The notes: a model not told the origin generated them from the letters alone. A stretch of DNA of 20,304 nt from Roseivirga sp. UBA7431 (GCA_002477595.1 DLQN01000108.1:1-20304); one strand, 5' to 3'; positions 7,259 to 17,700 are shown, counted from the first letter of the stretch. Made by a program: numbers and translations.

Positions 7259-10200
7259 GCTCTCCTCCTCATCCGGATCGGGGTTTTCCGATTTGGATTT
7301 AACCGCTTTCAAGGGCCCACTAAACAAGTCGAAGTCTTGTGCAATAAGAAACCCTGATCTTTCGAACGCCATCCAGCCCACTTCTTCATTAGCATGATCT
7401 GTTTCTGTGTTTCTGCTCTTGTCCTCTTCTAAAGTGAATTGTATTGAGGTAGCTGATTTATTGCGGTAATGTAAAGTTATAGGATCGTTTTCATTATACG
7501 TAAATACATCCGCCAGTACTTTAGGGCTGCTGGAAAATGAAATATCACTGCCGTATGTTAAGGTTCGCCAATTGTCGTTCACATTGGTCTTTAAACCTGC
7601 TTTAAAATCCATATAACCCAATACCGTACCCTGCTCCATAAAAATGGCATCTACCGTTTCGTTATTAATACTGCGACTCCGATCCCTATTTTCCTGTTGT
7701 TGCAAGCGTACCGAATATCCATTATTCCGGGCATTGGCTGCCGTACCATCGGTTGTAATTTGGGTCAAAAACAAGGGATTGGTCATTTCGTTAGGAAAAG
7801 ACACATTGGTAAACGTATCTTCATTAACATTGGTCTTATCTCTAGCATATAATTGCTGTCCATTTTTAAAGGCATAATGCCCGGCATCGACTACCATATA
7901 ATGGACAGACTCATTCCCATGGCTCCCGTTTTCATAACCCCATTCATGTACGCGCCATTTAAAATTACTGGAATTAACGTCCTTTACACGTACCGTAAAC
8001 CGATCGGAACTGTTTTGTGTTACCGGCCCTAAGACCACGATAGGGTTAGAATAGCTTCGGTCAAGGTTCACGGTTTCCCAATCATCATCGGTTGTGCTTG
8101 TCCCTATTTCTCCAATAACCTGGAAATCTTCAGGTATAAACCTAAATTTACCCTGTTCCGTTGATGAAACAACAAGCACTTCGATACCTCCAAAATTAAA
8201 AGTTCGGGCATAATCCAATGAAGTCGCGTTCTGGAGATAATAGACCTGGTTCTCATTGGACTCCTCAATCCACCAAGCATTGAAATAGTTATTATCACTA
8301 CTCTGCCAAATGGTATTACTAGTGTTTTGTTGGGCGAAATACCGCGGATTATTATTATTAATTGTGGCCTGCGTAGCCATACGGTATTGCAGGCAACCCA
8401 GATATTCTAAATTCCACAGATCACTATCACTTCCAATATTTGAGAAATTAGATTCCTTTAAATAATTATTGCCTAAAAGGTTATTTGATATAACCTTCTT
8501 ATTAGGCAAGTCATTTGGAATTAGTGTATTATACCCTGCCATTATCTCAGGAGCTTCGTTGCTGTAGTTTATTGTCCAAGAGTTATTACCTAGTAAACTA
8601 TTGCGCGATAATACATTGGTAATCTGGTAGTTGCCAGGAACACCTCTTATTAACCATTGTTGGGAATAATCGTCCATATTAAAATCTGTAACATTTGAAT
8701 CTTGATTATAGACCTTTTTGTTGCTGGAACGCATTATGGCATAAAGGTCATCACCCTGGTCCTCTATAAGCACTTCTCCCAAGCTAGGAAGATTGTAAAT
8801 GGCTCTGGCCATAGTGACACTTCCTAACCCGCTTAAGTTGGCACCCGGGATTTCCTGCTTGGCTATACTGCCCGATTCCCAGTAAACATCCAATTGCTGG
8901 GTGCTTACATTACTGGTGTTAAAATATTCTACGCGTATACTATGCTGGCCTGATCTTAACCCCAATATACCAGAGGCTTCTACCAAGGTATTGGAATCGT
9001 TATTATTATATGCTACCAATAAACCATCAATAAATATTCTGCTGCGCCCTTTAGATGCCGTATAAAATGTATAATCGTTATTCGATGGCACATTTATATA
9101 ACCTTCATATTGAATGGCATAGTTGCTGGATAGTCCAGAAGGGAGATTTACACTGTTTTGAAATCCTACGGACTGGGCCGTATGATCATCTAAATTGGGC
9201 AATTGTGACCCCGTAAAATCACCGGGATATTCGCGCCATGTCAGATTTGAAATAACTGTCCCTGTTGCTTCAGAAGCTAGCCGCTCCTGCTTAAGCATGT
9301 CAGAAGATATGGAAGCTAAGGCCCCACCGTCGTACTTTCTCCAATAAACAGTTAGGTTTTTAGTTCCCGTATTTTGAAAGTATTTTACTATTATTTCATG
9401 CAACCCTGCCTTTAGACCAATATAACCACTCTTAAGTATGGATGCATGAGAACCATCGTTATCCACAACCATCTGATCGTCTATAAATAACTGGCTGCCG
9501 TCGTCACTATCCAAATAAAAATTATAAGCGCCTTCGGATGGAATATCAATATAGCCCGTATACTTTAGTCCATAATGTTCTGCTTGCTCTATCTGTGGTG
9601 ACATAATGGTTTCTTTGACTCCACTCAAAGCTGGCGTGAGGCTGTTAAAGTTAGGGAGCGAAGTTCCCATATAGTCCTCATAATACTCAAATTGTACGCC
9701 CGGCCCTGTTTGCGATAAGCTTTTATTATTCTCCAGTGGAATATCGACATACAGATTGGTGGCGAGTACCGGACTGGCTGGATCTTCGGCTGCCCATAAG
9801 CGCAACCTTCCATTATCTGAGGCACTATCAAAATACTCCACCTTAATTTCGTGATACCCCTGCTTAAGTGCTATTTTTTCACTTAGCTTTCTAAAATTGT
9901 GACGCCCGCTATTATCGATCAGCATTTGATCACCGAAATACAGCTTGCTACCATCTTTAGATGCCAGTTCGAATGTGTATATACCGTCAGTAGGTATTTT
10001 AATATAACCTGTAAAACGTGTTGCGGATTCCGTGGCCAGGTTGACGGCTTTTACCCCACTTGTAACGACAGCAAAAGAGATGCCCGTTAAATCGGGTGTG
10101 TGGCTATCGAAATCTGGAAAATCCGTCAGACCATTCAGGTCGTAATACTCGAATTGCACGCCATTTACTAAGGTATTCCCATAGGGTAAATCGGCTACAC

Positions 10201-13200
10201 GTTCCGCAAAATCATTGTCTGCATCTTCATAGTACACCTCAAACTTATAACCGTTATCGGAGCCATCCAGGCTTGCCTGCATGGATATGGTATCACCTGC
10301 ATCTACATATAGATAATGGCCATTGCTTGGAGTCCTCAAATACAGCGTTTCTACAGAAGCTCCTACTACCTCGTCGACCCACCAGAAGTTTTCAGTAGCT
10401 GAAAAGGTCATATCACTAGTGAGGTATTGATTGCCATCCATATTCTTAAGACTGTATTGCAGACCGCCTCGGTAATTGGCTTGCCAATGATTATCATCGG
10501 AACCGTGCATGTGATGCTCCTCAATGACCAGATTTGTAGCTTCTTTACTTATAAACTTATTTACGCCTTTATTACTTAAGAGTAGAGTACTGCCTGTTGT
10601 CAATGGATGCTCTAAAGTACCCGTAAAGTGGATGTTCACATTTAATATGGCTCCATTGTCATGAATTTCGCCGCCATCATCGGTAGCTATGGCATCTTCC
10701 TGGATTTCACTCACCACTAAATACTGTTGGACTCCCAAGTTGAACAATTGGGAAGACCCATCCTTATTGGCATAGACTACCCATTGCTGACGCGTATTTG
10801 CAGGATCAAAATCCATAGCTACGATCGTGTTACTGCCATCGACTCCAATAGCTTTTTTAGAATTACGATTGACAATCGTATACTTATTGACGTCCAAAGC
10901 TTCTATGAGCCAGTCACCCTCGGGAGGTAACAAGGCTCCATATTTAGCCTGTATGTCCCCGCCTGTTTCCTCTAAAAGGTACCTATTGGCGGTTGAAATA
11001 TTATACCAACCATCGGCTAGTGTTTCGTACATATCAATAGGATCGTTGATATCATGGAGCATAAAACCATATCCAGGATCTAAGCTCCCCCATTGATAAG
11101 ATTTGCTTAGCACCACTTCGCTATCATCAGGAATATCCATGGCATAAAGTGCATTTTGACCTAGGCCACCTACATGTGGTGTTCTTATCACGAAATATCC
11201 GGGGTACGGTGAATTATCGATCCACCATCCTAAACTTTGGTTATCACAAAGACCTTCAGAATCATTGCACGATTTCAATGTATTATCGGTAATATCCCTA
11301 TAGTAGTAGTCATCTTCAGAATCTACAGTGGCATACAGCGTATATTGTTGACATCCGTAATAGCCTATATGCCATTCCTGAGTTGAATGCTCATCCATAT
11401 TACCTTGACCAGCCACCTGCAAATGTGGGGACTCTAACAAACTAAAGGTTAAAAGGCTCTTTGATAGGTTATTTATTAAATTATAGGTGATGGATGTATC
11501 GACGGCGGGACTGTAATTTCGTACATGGGTGGTTATCCAAGGAATAAGTTCTGGCGCATTTAAGGTAAGCTCTACCTCTCCCGGAAGATAATAGGCCCCA
11601 GTTCCAGCATTGTACAAATGTATCCCATCACCTTCCCCATCTTCAACTAAGTACCACAACAGGTAGTCATTGCCCTTAAACCAGGGCTGTACATTTACCT
11701 GCCAACTGGCATCTGTACCCAACACCCGCCTATTGGGTTTATTCATAATAGCATATAGGTTGTTTCCATCCCTTACTTCCTGAAGCTCTATGAGCCAGTC
11801 GGTTTTATTACCATCGGTTCCGTCAATTATACTTAAAGGTTTTCCACTTAAGTGTTTACCAGGCTCTGTTTCCGGAGACAGCCTGTAAAAGGATGTCGCT
11901 ATGCTTGTAAATGTAGGTGGTGTTGTGGGTGTATTCATTTCAAATTTAAAATGATCATCTCCTACAATATAACTACCTACTGCAAGTGTTGTAGAGGGGG
12001 CTGTTTGCGCATATAAATATTGATCTTCTTTCGAGAATGTGTATTTAGCGTAAAAATAGTTGGGATGGTCATCGGTAAGGGCCAACCACCCTGTTTTATT
12101 CTCTACTTGCATACTTAAGGAAGTACCATCGTAATATACATAGGTACTATCTGCAACATTATGAAATGCATAGCGGAGGCAGCCATAATATTCCAGATTC
12201 CATTTCTGCTTATCATTATCATGATCATTTGGGTCATAGGACAGCTCCAACAAGCCAGATTCATCTGCTCCCATAAGTTCATTGACACCCTTATTAAGGA
12301 CCCAGGTGGGTTCATTGGATAAAATAGGCTCAGCCTCCTGTACCTTATTTAATCTAAGTACCACAGCTTCCTCCCGGGAAAAGCTGCAACCTGTTGACGT
12401 CAAATAAGCCCCATCTGTATTTTTAAACACAATGGTATTGGTTGTGGCATCAACTAATTCATAGGTCCAAAACAAACGATCATCGTCCAAATCCCACTCG
12501 TAGAGACCCACATGCTCCTGCTGACACCCTAAAGCTTTATTGGAAGTTTGCTGCATTATTGCATAGTAACCGCCTCCCTGATTTTCCACAAGCCAATTTT
12601 CACTTGTGCTGCTGATACTCAAAATTTCATTCTCGTCATCATATATTAAGTAATCTGATGTATCGTCAATACCAAGTGTGTAATAGGCTCTTGGTATATC
12701 TTCTCCATTAACATAAAAGGTTTGAGTGGTTGTATGCCTAACATCTTCATAGGTAACACTTACACTAATTAAATCTCCAGCTCTCAATTTAAAGTTATCA
12801 AGCTTTGCATAAATCGTGTCAGCAGTTGCCGATACACTACTAAACGACCCATCAGAAATTTGACTATAGGTTCCATCTTTATCAAATTTAACCCAAGTGT
12901 CCTCAATCTGCCTGGTGTAAACACGCTCACCATTATAATTTATAAGGAATTCATCATGAGCAAAACTTTCGTCAATGGGTTGTTTGGCATATACGTAACT
13001 TTGAGGTCTTGTCCCAAAAGAAATAAGAGTTTCTTCGGTATCTTCTCTCGACATTAAATTCTTGATACTTATGGTTTTTATTTTTTTATAAGCATTGGGG
13101 ATTTCCATAAAAATATCCTTGACGTCGTATTCGCCTTCAATAGAATTTCCTATCCTAAAACTAGAAAATACATTTTCTTTTGAATCGCTTCCCTCTTTTA

Positions 13201-14683
13201 ATGCAATATCATCTACTGGCACATAATCATATAACGGGGACATTGACAAGGTAAAATCAACCAATTTCGGATCATTATCGGCATCATCATCTTCATCATT
13301 AGGCACCTCAATATTGACATAAGTTTGGGTTACAAAAGCCAAATAAAGTGATCCCGATGAATACGCACTTATATCAAAGTCTGTGATAGCGAGCTGATAC
13401 AAGCCATTATTATCTTTATCGCTAACGGTATAGGGGATATCTTCCAACAATACATTGTAAGTCACTTCGGGATATCCATTGTCATCGAAAACCGGATTTC
13501 CTCCATCTAATACCGGCACCTGCTGCAATAAATTTACCTTAAGTGGTGCAAAACTTAATAAGTGTTTTTCCTGTGGAGATTCCGGAGGGTCCTCTTGCTT
13601 CCATTCGCCGTGGTTTTCCTTTGTCCTTACCGAGGTACTTGAACTCCATGAACTTTCAATCTGGACATTTAAGCGGCTTGGGCTTTCATACTGGTATTCT
13701 ACATCGGAAATGGATTTGGTAATATAGGTGTTTTGTACCCCTTCAGTATGCAGGTCGTATTTTGAGAGACAATAATAATGATACGTGTAATTACAAGATC
13801 CAGTATGATGATGATGATTGTTATGGCCACAATCGCAGTTATACCAATATTCTTTAGTCGTAGGTTTCAGGTCCTCCTTATCATGGTATGTAGCAAATAC
13901 GGTTTCCATATCATAGAACTCATATGGGTCCTCATAGATGGTGCCTGGGGGATAATTTGCTATGTTACCTTGTTTTAATAACGCAAGAGCCACAGACAAT
14001 TTATTTACTTTTTCTGGAATGGCTGCCCATACGGTCACTTGATCTCTTACCGCATTTATATCGGAGGCCGCTGTAATGGTATTTGCAATGTATGGAGTTT
14101 CCAGATAATAATGGGCATCAATGTCCAAATGGGTAGTGGTCTCATCAATTCCAAAACCGTCTTCCAACCATTTCTCCATCCACATCACCTCTCCCATGCT
14201 CATACCCGTTGCATAATTTATAGCTTCGTCAATGTCTACCGGAGACCCTGCCTTGTTTAAGGCATAATTAATAGTCCCCACACCGGTATAAGGGTTATGA
14301 AAGATGGCATCGTTGACTTCATCCATTAGATTCATGATTTCTTCGGTGTAATCTGTACCATAGAGGTAGTCAAAAGTTGCTGTCATCGCCAATACGCTGG
14401 CAGCAATGACGAGACCTTCGGGTCCGAACTCCTCACTTTCCATCATAAACTCCGTAACTTCAGTAGCTTCCATGGAGGTACCTTCTATCTCCATGCTCAT
14501 TCCCTCTTCCTCAATTTCTGATACACCTGATATCTCACTAGGTTTTATATCCACGATCTCCTCACCTACTTCGTCTTCAAATGAAATTTCATCATCCTCG
14601 CAGGTCTCTTGAGCTTGAAGGGCCACAGAAGCCAAAAGCAACATTAGCATTAATATTATTCTATTTATTTTTATAGCTTTCAT
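7001..14683 (-). CDS. Giant T9SS-secreted multi-lectin protein (ricin-like, PA14, H-type-like)
   Basis: A 2560-residue exported protein predicted to bind glycans at many sites; no catalytic domain is recognised. Order of parts: signal peptide ending ALQAQ25; a strongly acidic segment at 27-85; an unassigned region to about 665 with a Cys/His cluster at 283-305; three ricin-like repeat units (about 668-935, 936-1215, 1216-1495); three PA14 domains (about 1505-1645, 1660-1795, 1810-1945); a fourth repeat unit (about 1955-2187); three H-type-lectin-like repeats (about 2188-2446); and a T9SS C-terminal domain at 2476-2560 (VFPNPTEGELTL, IDVLGR, RRILLK). It should cross the outer membrane by T9SS and stay surface-attached or be released. 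The start ATG fits the signal peptide. It follows the beta-helix gene by 32 bases, suggesting one operon, and precedes the SusCD module. PA14 and T9SS calls are strong, ricin-like and H-type-like are fold-level resemblances, and substrate is unknown. Confidence 0.85.
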   Translation of the reverse strand: MKAIKINRIILMLMLLLASVALQAQETCEDDEISFEDEVGEEIVDIKPSEISGVSEIEEEGMSMEIEGTSMEATEVTEFMMESEEFGPEGLVIAASVLAMTATFDYLYGTDYTEEIMNLMDEVNDAIFHNPYTGVGTINYALNKAGSPVDIDEAINYATGMSMGEVMWMEKWLEDGFGIDETTTHLDIDAHYYLETPYIANTITAASDINAVRDQVTVWAAIPEKVNKLSVALALLKQGNIANYPPGTIYEDPYEFYDMETVFATYHDKEDLKPTTKEYWYNCDCGHNNHHHHTGSCNYTYHYYCLSKYDLHTEGVQNTYITKSISDVEYQYESPSRLNVQIESSWSSSTSVRTKENHGEWKQEDPPESPQEKHLLSFAPLKVNLLQQVPVLDGGNPVFDDNGYPEVTYNVLLEDIPYTVSDKDNNGLYQLAITDFDISAYSSGSLYLAFVTQTYVNIEVPNDEDDDADNDPKLVDFTLSMSPLYDYVPVDDIALKEGSDSKENVFSSFRIGNSIEGEYDVKDIFMEIPNAYKKIKTISIKNLMSREDTEETLISFGTRPQSYVYAKQPIDESFAHDEFLINYNGERVYTRQIEDTWVKFDKDGTYSQISDGSFSSVSATADTIYAKLDNFKLRAGDLISVSVTYEDVRHTTTQTFYVNGEDIPRAYYTLGIDDTSDYLIYDDENEILSISSTSENWLVENQGGGYYAIMQQTSNKALGCQQEHVGLYEWDLDDDRLFWTYELVDATTNTIVFKNTDGAYLTSTGCSFSREEAVVLRLNKVQEAEPILSNEPTWVLNKGVNELMGADESGLLELSYDPNDHDNDKQKWNLEYYGCLRYAFHNVADSTYVYYDGTSLSMQVENKTGWLALTDDHPNYFYAKYTFSKEDQYLYAQTAPSTTLAVGSYIVGDDHFKFEMNTPTTPPTFTSIATSFYRLSPETEPGKHLSGKPLSIIDGTDGNKTDWLIELQEVRDGNNLYAIMNKPNRRVLGTDASWQVNVQPWFKGNDYLLWYLVEDGEGDGIHLYNAGTGAYYLPGEVELTLNAPELIPWITTHVRNYSPAVDTSITYNLINNLSKSLLTFSLLESPHLQVAGQGNMDEHSTQEWHIGYYGCQQYTLYATVDSEDDYYYRDITDNTLKSCNDSEGLCDNQSLGWWIDNSPYPGYFVIRTPHVGGLGQNALYAMDIPDDSEVVLSKSYQWGSLDPGYGFMLHDINDPIDMYETLADGWYNISTANRYLLEETGGDIQAKYGALLPPEGDWLIEALDVNKYTIVNRNSKKAIGVDGSNTIVAMDFDPANTRQQWVVYANKDGSSQLFNLGVQQYLVVSEIQEDAIATDDGGEIHDNGAILNVNIHFTGTLEHPLTTGSTLLLSNKGVNKFISKEATNLVIEEHHMHGSDDNHWQANYRGGLQYSLKNMDGNQYLTSDMTFSATENFWWVDEVVGASVETLYLRTPSNGHYLYVDAGDTISMQASLDGSDNGYKFEVYYEDADNDFAERVADLPYGNTLVNGVQFEYYDLNGLTDFPDFDSHTPDLTGISFAVVTSGVKAVNLATESATRFTGYIKIPTDGIYTFELASKDGSKLYFGDQMLIDNSGRHNFRKLSEKIALKQGYHEIKVEYFDSASDNGRLRLWAAEDPASPVLATNLYVDIPLENNKSLSQTGPGVQFEYYEDYMGTSLPNFNSLTPALSGVKETIMSPQIEQAEHYGLKYTGYIDIPSEGAYNFYLDSDDGSQLFIDDQMVVDNDGSHASILKSGYIGLKAGLHEIIVKYFQNTGTKNLTVYWRKYDGGALASISSDMLKQERLASEATGTVISNLTWREYPGDFTGSQLPNLDDHTAQSVGFQNSVNLPSGLSSNYAIQYEGYINVPSNNDYTFYTASKGRSRIFIDGLLVAYNNNDSNTLVEASGILGLRSGQHSIRVEYFNTSNVSTQQLDVYWESGSIAKQEIPGANLSGLGSVTMARAIYNLPSLGEVLIEDQGDDLYAIMRSSNKKVYNQDSNVTDFNMDDYSQQWLIRGVPGNYQITNVLSRNSLLGNNSWTINYSNEAPEIMAGYNTLIPNDLPNKKVISNNLLGNNYLKESNFSNIGSDSDLWNLEYLGCLQYRMATQATINNNNPRYFAQQNTSNTIWQSSDNNYFNAWWIEESNENQVYYLQNATSLDYARTFNFGGIEVLVVSSTEQGKFRFIPEDFQVIGEIGTSTTDDDWETVNLDRSYSNPIVVLGPVTQNSSDRFTVRVKDVNSSNFKWRVHEWGYENGSHGNESVHYMVVDAGHYAFKNGQQLYARDKTNVNEDTFTNVSFPNEMTNPLFLTQITTDGTAANARNNGYSVRLQQQENRDRSRSINNETVDAIFMEQGTVLGYMDFKAGLKTNVNDNWRTLTYGSDISFSSSPKVLADVFTYNENDPITLHYRNKSATSIQFTLEEDKSRNTETDHANEEVGWMAFERSGFLIAQDFDLFSGPLKAVKSKSENPDPDEEESHDVFKVFPNPTEGELTLFVAIETKGNVLIQGIDVLGRVLFEREEVAESGRFIYKIEDLHNYLDNGMFFLKVTIGEQQYIRRILLK
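7346..8122 (-). repeat. Three tandem H-type-lectin-like repeats
   Basis: Residues 2188-2446 hold three units of about 75-85 residues sharing W/F-x-T/N-V-x-x, then S/T-N/S-P-x-x-L and a T-V-R-V, S-V-R-L or T-L-H-Y strand. Each ends in N-E-x-V followed by an aromatic strand and G (YMVVDAG, AIFMEQG, WMAFERSG). The pattern resembles the H-type lectin fold of invertebrate agglutinins, which is also fused to bacterial secreted proteins. The first copy is the best preserved. Confidence 0.6.
8123..8821 (-). repeat. Fourth ricin-like repeat unit, separated from the other three
   Basis: Residues 1955-2187 repeat the same series: VLIEDQGDDLYAIM with N-K-K (Y1981), QQWLI, the block WNLEYLGCLQY with C2097, and AWWIEE followed by VYYLQNATSLDY. 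It is closest to unit 1 in the WNLEY-x-GCL-x-Y block. The PA14 triplet lies between it and unit 3. Confidence 0.7.
8849..10171 (-). repeat. Three tandem PA14 domains
   Basis: Three copies of about 140 residues each contain a GVQFEYY- or LTWREY-type first strand, a GYI-x-[IV]-P strand, a Y-x-F strand followed by the S-x-D-G-S loop, an LFIDDQMVVDN-type strand, a G-x-H-x-I-x-V-x-Y-F strand and a closing aromatic strand (LRLWA, LTVYW, LDVYW). PA14 domains are beta-barrel glycan-binding modules. The loop that corresponds to the calcium site reads SKDGS (1575-1579), SDDGS (1726-1730) and SKGRS (1877-1881), so only the middle copy has the paired aspartates. Confidence 0.88.
10199..12682 (-). repeat. 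Three tandem ricin-like repeat units, residues 668-1495
   Basis: Each unit of roughly 270-290 residues repeats the same order of motifs. First comes W-L-x-E followed by Y-A-I-M with N-x-x-x-x-G (Y707, Y977, Y1268). Then a second W or Q-W strand, a W-x-x-x-Y-x-G-C/G-x-x-Y block (C835, C1111, G1407), and G-W/F-W followed by a YLY-type strand. This spacing of Trp and G-turns resembles beta-trefoil ricin-type lectins, two modules per unit. A fourth copy lies at 8123-8821. Copies are well diverged in sequence, so the duplication is not recent. Confidence 0.7.
13769..13837 (-). other. Cys/His-rich cluster in the lectin protein
   Basis: Residues 283-305 contain C283, C285, H287, H290-H293, C297, H302 and C305 within 23 residues. 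This is a dense natural set of metal ligands in a protein predicted to be extracellular. It could bind zinc or copper, or form two disulfides. The arrangement matches no named metal-binding motif I know. Confidence 0.5.
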
Positions 14684-14715
14684 TGTGTAAATATTTTGTT
14701 ATTTAAGAAAAGAGT

Positions 14716-17700
14716 TTAATTCCCGCTGCAGCACCAAGTAAAACGGGTAGGTTCTGTGGGTACATTATCAAAGTTAACGTCCCTATCTCTCAATGCATTA
14801 TCATAACGTCTCAAAGCAGACCTATAAAAGTATTCATTCACTCTATAAAGGCCATAAAAAAGCGCACCTCCTATAACAGCAGAACCGCCAATAGAAACGG
14901 GAACCAGCCAATTTTCAAAATGTTCACCTCCATCATGGTGAGGTTGTCCAGGGTCTATCACTAACAATTCAAATGCACCTACACTTGGTGGTGACTGGAT
15001 TTCATCGGATGCAAGATCAACTGACAAATCATCGTCTATATCTGTGCCCGCTTCATAGGCTGATGATCTATCTTCTTTTATTCCATAAATAGAGTTTAGG
15101 GTTTTCAAATTGGTAGGATGTACCTGGTATGCGCCTAGATTCTCGTCCCATTCATAAGAAGCCGCTGTCGGTTGACCACGAAGAATTAATAATGGATCTC
15201 CTGTGATTGTAGTTGCACTAGCGGGTTGACCTGTAAAGTTTCCTCCATAGATCAAGTTGTGATCAAAGATCACATCATCTCCGTCTACTCTATCCCAGTT
15301 TTCCCATTTTCCTGATGACCCAACCAAATAAAACAGATTATTTCTAAATTTTAAGTTGTTCGCATATTGAGAATTATTACCCAATTCCTGATCCCAGTCA
15401 AATGGAATTATTTGGATAGGCAATAGTTCATCACCTGTTGTATTTACAATGGTATTATTGTACACATCAATATTAGTCGACGTACCCAAAAACTGAAATG
15501 ACCTTGTTGCATCATTCACGCTAAGATTATACCTGACAATACCATTTTTACTATTACCTGCATTCCAATCAGGTGTCCCCGATAACATAAAGCCTCCATC
15601 ATTGTCATGACTGTAGTTATACTGATAAATAGTACCTGATGTACCATAGTCTATGTCAAATGCCTGTGCATCCATAGGATCGCCTTCAGGAGTTTCTGCT
15701 CCATGTACATTGTAAACCTCATTATATTGAAATACAGCATCGTCACTATTGAATGGCCACATGCCTACATTAGGATCGCCCGCTGTCATAGACGCTCCAT
15801 TTAACGTATTGTACTCAATAAGTGCCCCTGTGGTTACCGCTGTCATGATGCCATCACCCCCTATATTTTCAAGAAAATTGTATTTAATTACAACATTTAA
15901 ACTTGGAGCCCAGGTATTAATCGTAAGATTCAAGTCGCCATTTATATCTTTACAAGGAAGCTCAGCTCTACAGATAAAATCTGAGGATATCAAAATACCA
16001 CTGCGATCAATATTCTTCAAGATATTATTTTCAATCGTTACACCATTGAACCACCCAAGAGGACCGCTCTCTGCTTTTCCGTCTCCCTCTCCGTCTCTTG
16101 ATGCAATTAAAATCCCGGCACTCCCTTCGGTATCCTTAACATTGTTTCCATATACTGCGTGTATGTAATTATTAGCAATTCTAATCCCATTCAGTTCCCC
16201 ATCATTAATATTATCAATCTCTATCCCTACTTTTCTGGATCCCGGAATGGCAACGTTTGTTATATCCAGATTTGTAATTTCCCAATATTCCTGTCCTGAC
16301 AGATACACCACATGTACCGCGCCATTTCCATCTATCTTTGGCATGCTACCTTTTGAATTATCACCATAGGAAGATATAACAATAGGATTGCCTGCAGTTC
16401 CTGAGCCTTGTGGGTGCAATGTCCCTACCCAAGAACCTTCATTTTGTAATAATATCTTATCTCCAGATGTAAATGTTGAGGCATTTACTTTACCCAAATT
16501 TTTCCATGCATGGGCTTCGCTAATCCCAGAATTTGTATCATTACCATTTTCACTATCTACATAATACGTAGTATTGCCTGACGAGGTAATTCCTGTATAC
16601 TCATCAGTAGATTCGCCCAAATCAATCTTTCGAACACTAACATCATCCACAAATAAGGTATAATTGTGATCGAATTTTTTAATAAAAATTAATTCCGACG
16701 TTTGATCATAACCAGTAGTAAAATTGAGTACTGTTCGTACCCACGAGGTATTGCCCTTGTTCCATTTTGTGACTTGTGTCGATCCCGTTTTTTCTACCCT
16801 TGAGTCCCTGGCTCCTACTAAATATGCTAGCTGGGGATCAGATGTACGACACCACGCTTCTAATTGGTATTGGGTATTCGGCTCAACCGAAATTGTTTGA
16901 CTAATCTGTCCTTTACTATCGGTAGTTTCTGGAGGCAAATCTGCTGCATCCTCTTCGGGTTCCCACTCGTATACAGGTTCATCTAATCCATCTATTCGTG
17001 CTGAAGCTGAACTACCCATCCCCCCTGATGGACTACTCACGCTACTATTGCAGGTCCATATACTAATTTCACTAAGCTTTGCTGGATTGACATCATTAAA
17101 ACTCGGATTCTTCACTAGATTTTCTCCACTCGTAAGTAATTCATCATTTTGCCTAATAACAGAAAGTTCGGTTGAGCCCATAAATATTTCATCCGGCACG
17201 GTCACATTTTCATCATCAAGAACTTTCAAATCACTTTTGTCATCAGCACTGATCGAATTATAGACGCGTATGTTCTTCATCTCTCTTGCTAAGTCACCAT
17301 CAGGATAAAGATCACTTAATGCCACAATTCTAATCCTTCCCGACTTCAATTTCCAATAGAAATCCAACAGATTTTTTGCTGCGTCACTGTCATTTAAACC
17401 TCCTAGCGTATATTGGTCGTGAATAAGATTATCAATATTCTCATCGAATATGAGTCCCGGGAAATCTGGATTGTGAATACCTCTAAATAAAAAGTCTTTC
17501 TTAAATAGTGACCAATCAAAGACTGATTTAATTTGCTTACGAACCCGCCAGCCATAGTGTGGGTCATATGCTATCCAAGGCAATTGCTCCTGCCAACTCA
17601 CTTGTTTATAAGCGTTAAGACTCACTGAACCCCCGTCGGTATTAAAAATTTTTAAATTGGCACCCTGATTTGAATGATCTACTGGAAATGGTGCAGGGTT

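Noticed and set aside
10096..10398. Plus-strand open frames opposite the giant genes
   Set aside because: They lie antisense inside long, domain-rich minus-strand genes, show no recognisable protein pattern and have no start signals.
16000..16500. Assigning the beta-helix to a specific polysaccharide lyase family such as PL6
   Set aside because: The fold is clear but catalytic residues typical of a given family could not be identified by eye.
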